NCBI RefSeq assembly: GCF_047675955.1
Contig: NC_132904.1
Location: 61,685,435 to 61,749,434 of the forward strand
Direction: 5' to 3'
Length of the DNA stretch: 64,000 nt
Source of the DNA: Chlorocebus sabaeus
Lineage: Eukaryota; Chordata; Mammalia; Primates; Cercopithecidae
Below the pieces are notes generated by a model, which saw only the letters and a list, made by a program, of their open reading frames with translations, was not told the origin of the DNA and searched no databases. This document shows positions 61,554 through 64,000 of this stretch, one piece after another. Each line of letters begins with the position of its first letter. Within the stretch, counting starts at the first letter, position 1. A program made the position numbers and the translations under genes.

Positions 61554-64000
61554 AAGCCTTTCGCTAAGGCTGTTCTTGTGGAATTGGCAAAGGGATATTT
61601 GGAAGCCCATAGAGGGCTATGGTGAAAAAAGAAATATCTTCCGTTCAAAACTGGAAAGAAGCGTTCTGAGAAACTGCTTTGTGTTCTGTTAATTCATCTC
61701 ACAGAGTTACATCTTTCCCTTCAAGAAGCCTTTCCCTAATACTGTTCTTGTGGAATTGGCAAAGGGATATTTGGAAGCCCATAGAGGGCTATGGTGAAAA
61801 AGGAAATAATCTTACGGTCAAAACTGGAAAGAAGCTTTCTGTGAAACAGCTCTGTGTTCTCTTAATTTATCTCACAGAGTTACATCTTTCCCTTCAAGAA
61901 GCCTTTCGCTAAGGCTGTTCTTGTGGAATTGGCAAAGGGATATTTGGAAGCCCATAGAGGGCTATGGTGAAAAGGAAATATCTTCCGTTCAAAACTGGAA
62001 AGAAGCTTTCTGAGAAACTGCTCTGTGTTCTGTTAATTCATCTCACAGAGTTACATCTTTCCCTTCAAGAAGCCTTTCGCTAAGACTGTTCTTGTGGAAT
62101 TGGCAAGGGGATATTTGGAAGCCCATAGAAGGCTATGGTGAAAAAGGAAATATCTTCCGTTCAAAACTGGAAAGAAGCCTTCTGAGAAACTGCTCTGTGT
62201 TCTGTTAATTCATCTCACAGAGTTACATCTTTACCTTCAACAAGCCTTTCGCTAAGGCTGTTCTTTTGGAATTGGCAAAGGGATATTTGGAAGCCCATAG
62301 AAGGCTACGGTGAAAAAGGAAATATCTTCCGTTCAAAACTGGAAAGAAGCTTTCTGAGAAACTGCTCTGTGTTCTGTTAATTCATCTCACAGAGTTACAT
62401 CTTTCCCTTCAAGAAGCCTTTCGCTAAGACTGTTCTTGTAGAATTGGCAAGGGGATATTTGGAAGCCCATGGAAGGCTATGGTGAAAAAGGAAATATCTT
62501 CCGTTCAAAACTGGAAAGAAGCCTTCTGAGAAACTGCTCTGTGTTCTGTTAATTCATCTCACAGAGTTACATCTTTACCTTCAACAAGCCTTTCGCTAAG
62601 GCTGTTCTTGTGGAATTGGCAAAGGGATATTTGGAAGCCCATAGAAGGCTACGGTGAAAAAGGAATTATCTTACGGTCAAAACTGGAAAGAAGCGTTCTG
62701 AGAAACTGCTCTGTGTTCTGTTAATTCATCTCACAGAGTTACATCTTTCCCTTCAAGAAGCCTTTCGCTAAGGCTGTTCTTGTGGAATTGGCAAAGGGAT
62801 ATTTGGAAGCCCATAGAGGGCTGTGGTGAAAAAGGAAATATCTTCCGTTCAAAACTGGAAAGAAGCTTTCTGAGAAACTGCTCTGTGTTCTGTTAGTTCA
62901 TCTCACAGAGTTACATCTTTCCCTTCAAGAAGCCTTTTCCTAAGACTGTTCTTGTGGAATTGGCAAAGGGATATTTGGAAGCCCATAGAGGGCTATGGTG
63001 AAAAAGGAAATAATCTTACGGTCAAAACTGGAAAGAAGCTTTCTGTGAAACTGCTCTGTGTTCTCTTAATTTATCTCACAGAGTTACATCTTTCCCTTCA
63101 AGAAGCCTTTCGCTAAGGCTGTTCTTGTGGAATTGGCAAAGGGATATTTGGAAGCCCATAGAGGGCTATGGTGAAAAGGAAATATCTTCCGTTCAAAACT
63201 GGAAAGAAGCTTTCTGAGAAACTGCTCTGTGTTCTGTTAATTCATCTCACAGAGTTACATCTTTCCCTTCAAGAAGCCTTTCGCTAAGACTGTTGTTGTG
63301 GAATTGACAAGGGGATATTTGGAAGCCCATAGAAGGCTATGGTGAAAAAGGAAATATCTTCCGTTCAAAACTGGAAAGAAGCCTTCTGAGAAACTGCTCT
63401 GTGGTCTGTTAATTCATCTCACAGAGTTACATCTTTCCCTTCAACAAGCCTTTCGCTAAGGTTGTTCTTGTGGAATTGGCAAAGGGATATTTGGAAGCCC
63501 ATAGAAGGCTACGGTGAAAAAGGAAATATCTTACGGTCAAAACTGGAAAGAAGCTTTCTGAGAAACTGCTCTGTGTTCTGTTAATTCATCTCACAGAGTT
63601 ACATCTTTCCCTTCAAGAAGCCTTTCGCTAAGGCTGTTCTTGTGGCATTGGCAAAGGGATATTTGGAAGCCCATAGAGGGCTATGGTGAAAAAGGAAATA
63701 TCTTTCGTTCAAAACTGGAAAGAAGCGTTCTGAGAAACTGCTCTGTGTTCTGTTAATTCATCTCACAGAGTTATATCTTTCCCTTCAAGAAGCCTTACGC
63801 TAAGGCTGTTCTTGTGGCATTGGCAAAGGGATATTTGGAAGCCCATAGAGGGCTATGGTGAAAAAGGAAATATCTTCCGTTCAAAACTGGAAGGAAGCTT
63901 TCTGAGAAACTGCTCTGTGTTCTGTTAGTTCATCTCACAGAGTTACATCTTTCCCTTCAAGAAGCCTTTCGCTAAGGCTGTTCTTGTGGAATTGGCAAAG
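61554..64000 (+). repeat. 8.08-kb higher-order unit, copy 3, rearranged and cut by the window end
   Basis: This starts in step with copies 1 and 2 (TTTCCCTAATACTG near 61,730). After about three monomers it gains a two-monomer block: the offset to copy 2 rises from 7,567 to 7,911 bp. After 62,768 it departs further. The AAATAATCTTACGG block of 61.7-62.2 kb recurs near 62.9-63.4 kb at 1,204 bp (seven monomers). The last ~400 bp resemble the GAGTTATATC / GCCTTACGCT monomers of 49.97-50.2 and 58.0-58.2 kb. Confidence 0.7.
62081..62768 (+). repeat. Local tandem duplication of a two-monomer block (2 x 344 bp)
   Basis: TAAGACTGTTCTTG with CAAGGGGATATTTGG occurs at 62,081 and 62,425, exactly 344 bp apart. 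The second copy has private changes CTTGTAGAATTGG and GCCCATGGAAGGC. Copies 1 and 2 of the 8.1-kb unit have this block once, so the duplication is local to copy 3. Confidence 0.7.

Larger units (their letters stand above)
1..64000 (+). repeat. Alpha-satellite array, ~172-bp monomers, Cercopithecini (African green monkey-like) type
   Basis: About 372 tandem monomers, all on the same strand and without interruption, fill the window. Each monomer carries, in order, the HindIII boundary AAGCTTTCTGAG (or the variants AAGCGTTCTGAG and AAGCCTTCTGAG), CTCACAGAGTTACATC, TTCAAGAAGCC or TTCAACAAGCC, TTTCGCTAAGG, GGGATATTTGG, and the A-box CTATGGTGAAAAAGGAA. Shared blocks such as CTCACAGAGTT, GGATATTTGG and AAAAGGAAATATCTTC identify it as primate alpha satellite. 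The 172-bp period, HindIII site and single-type (non-dimeric) organisation fit, from memory, the African green monkey alpha component. Typical monomer-to-monomer differences are a few percent to perhaps 10% by eye. No interspersed repeat or unique flank is seen, so the array extends beyond both ends. Its role is structural, as centromeric or pericentromeric chromatin. Species assignment is inference. Confidence 0.97.

Noticed and set aside
1..64000. CRISPR-like array of direct repeats.
   Set aside because: The period is 172 bp with no short repeat/unique spacer structure; the 'spacers' are also repeat. This is eukaryotic satellite DNA.
1..64000. Dimeric (~340-bp) alpha-satellite organisation, as in macaque and baboon.
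   Set aside because: Neighbouring monomers do not alternate between two diverged types. Variant classes form long irregular orders with a 172-bp basic period.

Overview
The whole 64-kb window is one uninterrupted array of primate alpha-satellite (centromeric) DNA. It is about 372 head-to-tail monomers of ~172 bp, all in the same orientation. I found no protein-coding gene, RNA gene, transposon, inversion, CRISPR array or unique sequence. Open reading frames of up to ~95 codons exist only because some monomer variants lack one of the usual stop codons; they repeat with the satellite period and are not genes.

Organism: the monomer has the HindIII site AAGCTT at its boundary, a ~172-bp period, a conserved A-box (pJ-alpha site, CTAYGGTGRAAAAGGAA) in most monomers and no CENP-B box that I could find. 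From memory this matches the classic African green monkey 'alpha component' satellite. An Old World monkey of the guenon group (Cercopithecini, Chlorocebus-like) is therefore the most likely source. The genus is inference; the satellite family is not in doubt.

Layout. (1) About 1-26.8 kb is a mosaic domain. A recurring set of ~45 recognisable monomer variants is reshuffled into units of different length (21, 30, 31 and more monomers), with hybrid monomers at the joins and local two-monomer duplications. (2) About 26.8-38.8 kb holds two almost identical 5.08-kb segments offset by 6,533 bp (38 monomers), separated by a patchwork of copies of nearby sequence. (3) About 37,987-43,146 holds three tandem copies of a 1,720-bp, ten-monomer higher-order repeat. 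(4) About 44-64 kb holds a very long higher-order unit of ~8.08 kb (47 monomers), present as a full copy, a 7.57-kb copy (44 monomers) and a third copy cut by the window end. The length difference is explained by a 516-bp three-monomer duplication present in only one copy.

Nothing here encodes a product. The sequence probably serves as centromeric or pericentromeric chromatin substrate, with about one repeat per nucleosome. Its main interest is the record of unequal exchange: almost every length difference is a whole number of monomers, and several breakpoints can be placed inside single hybrid monomers.
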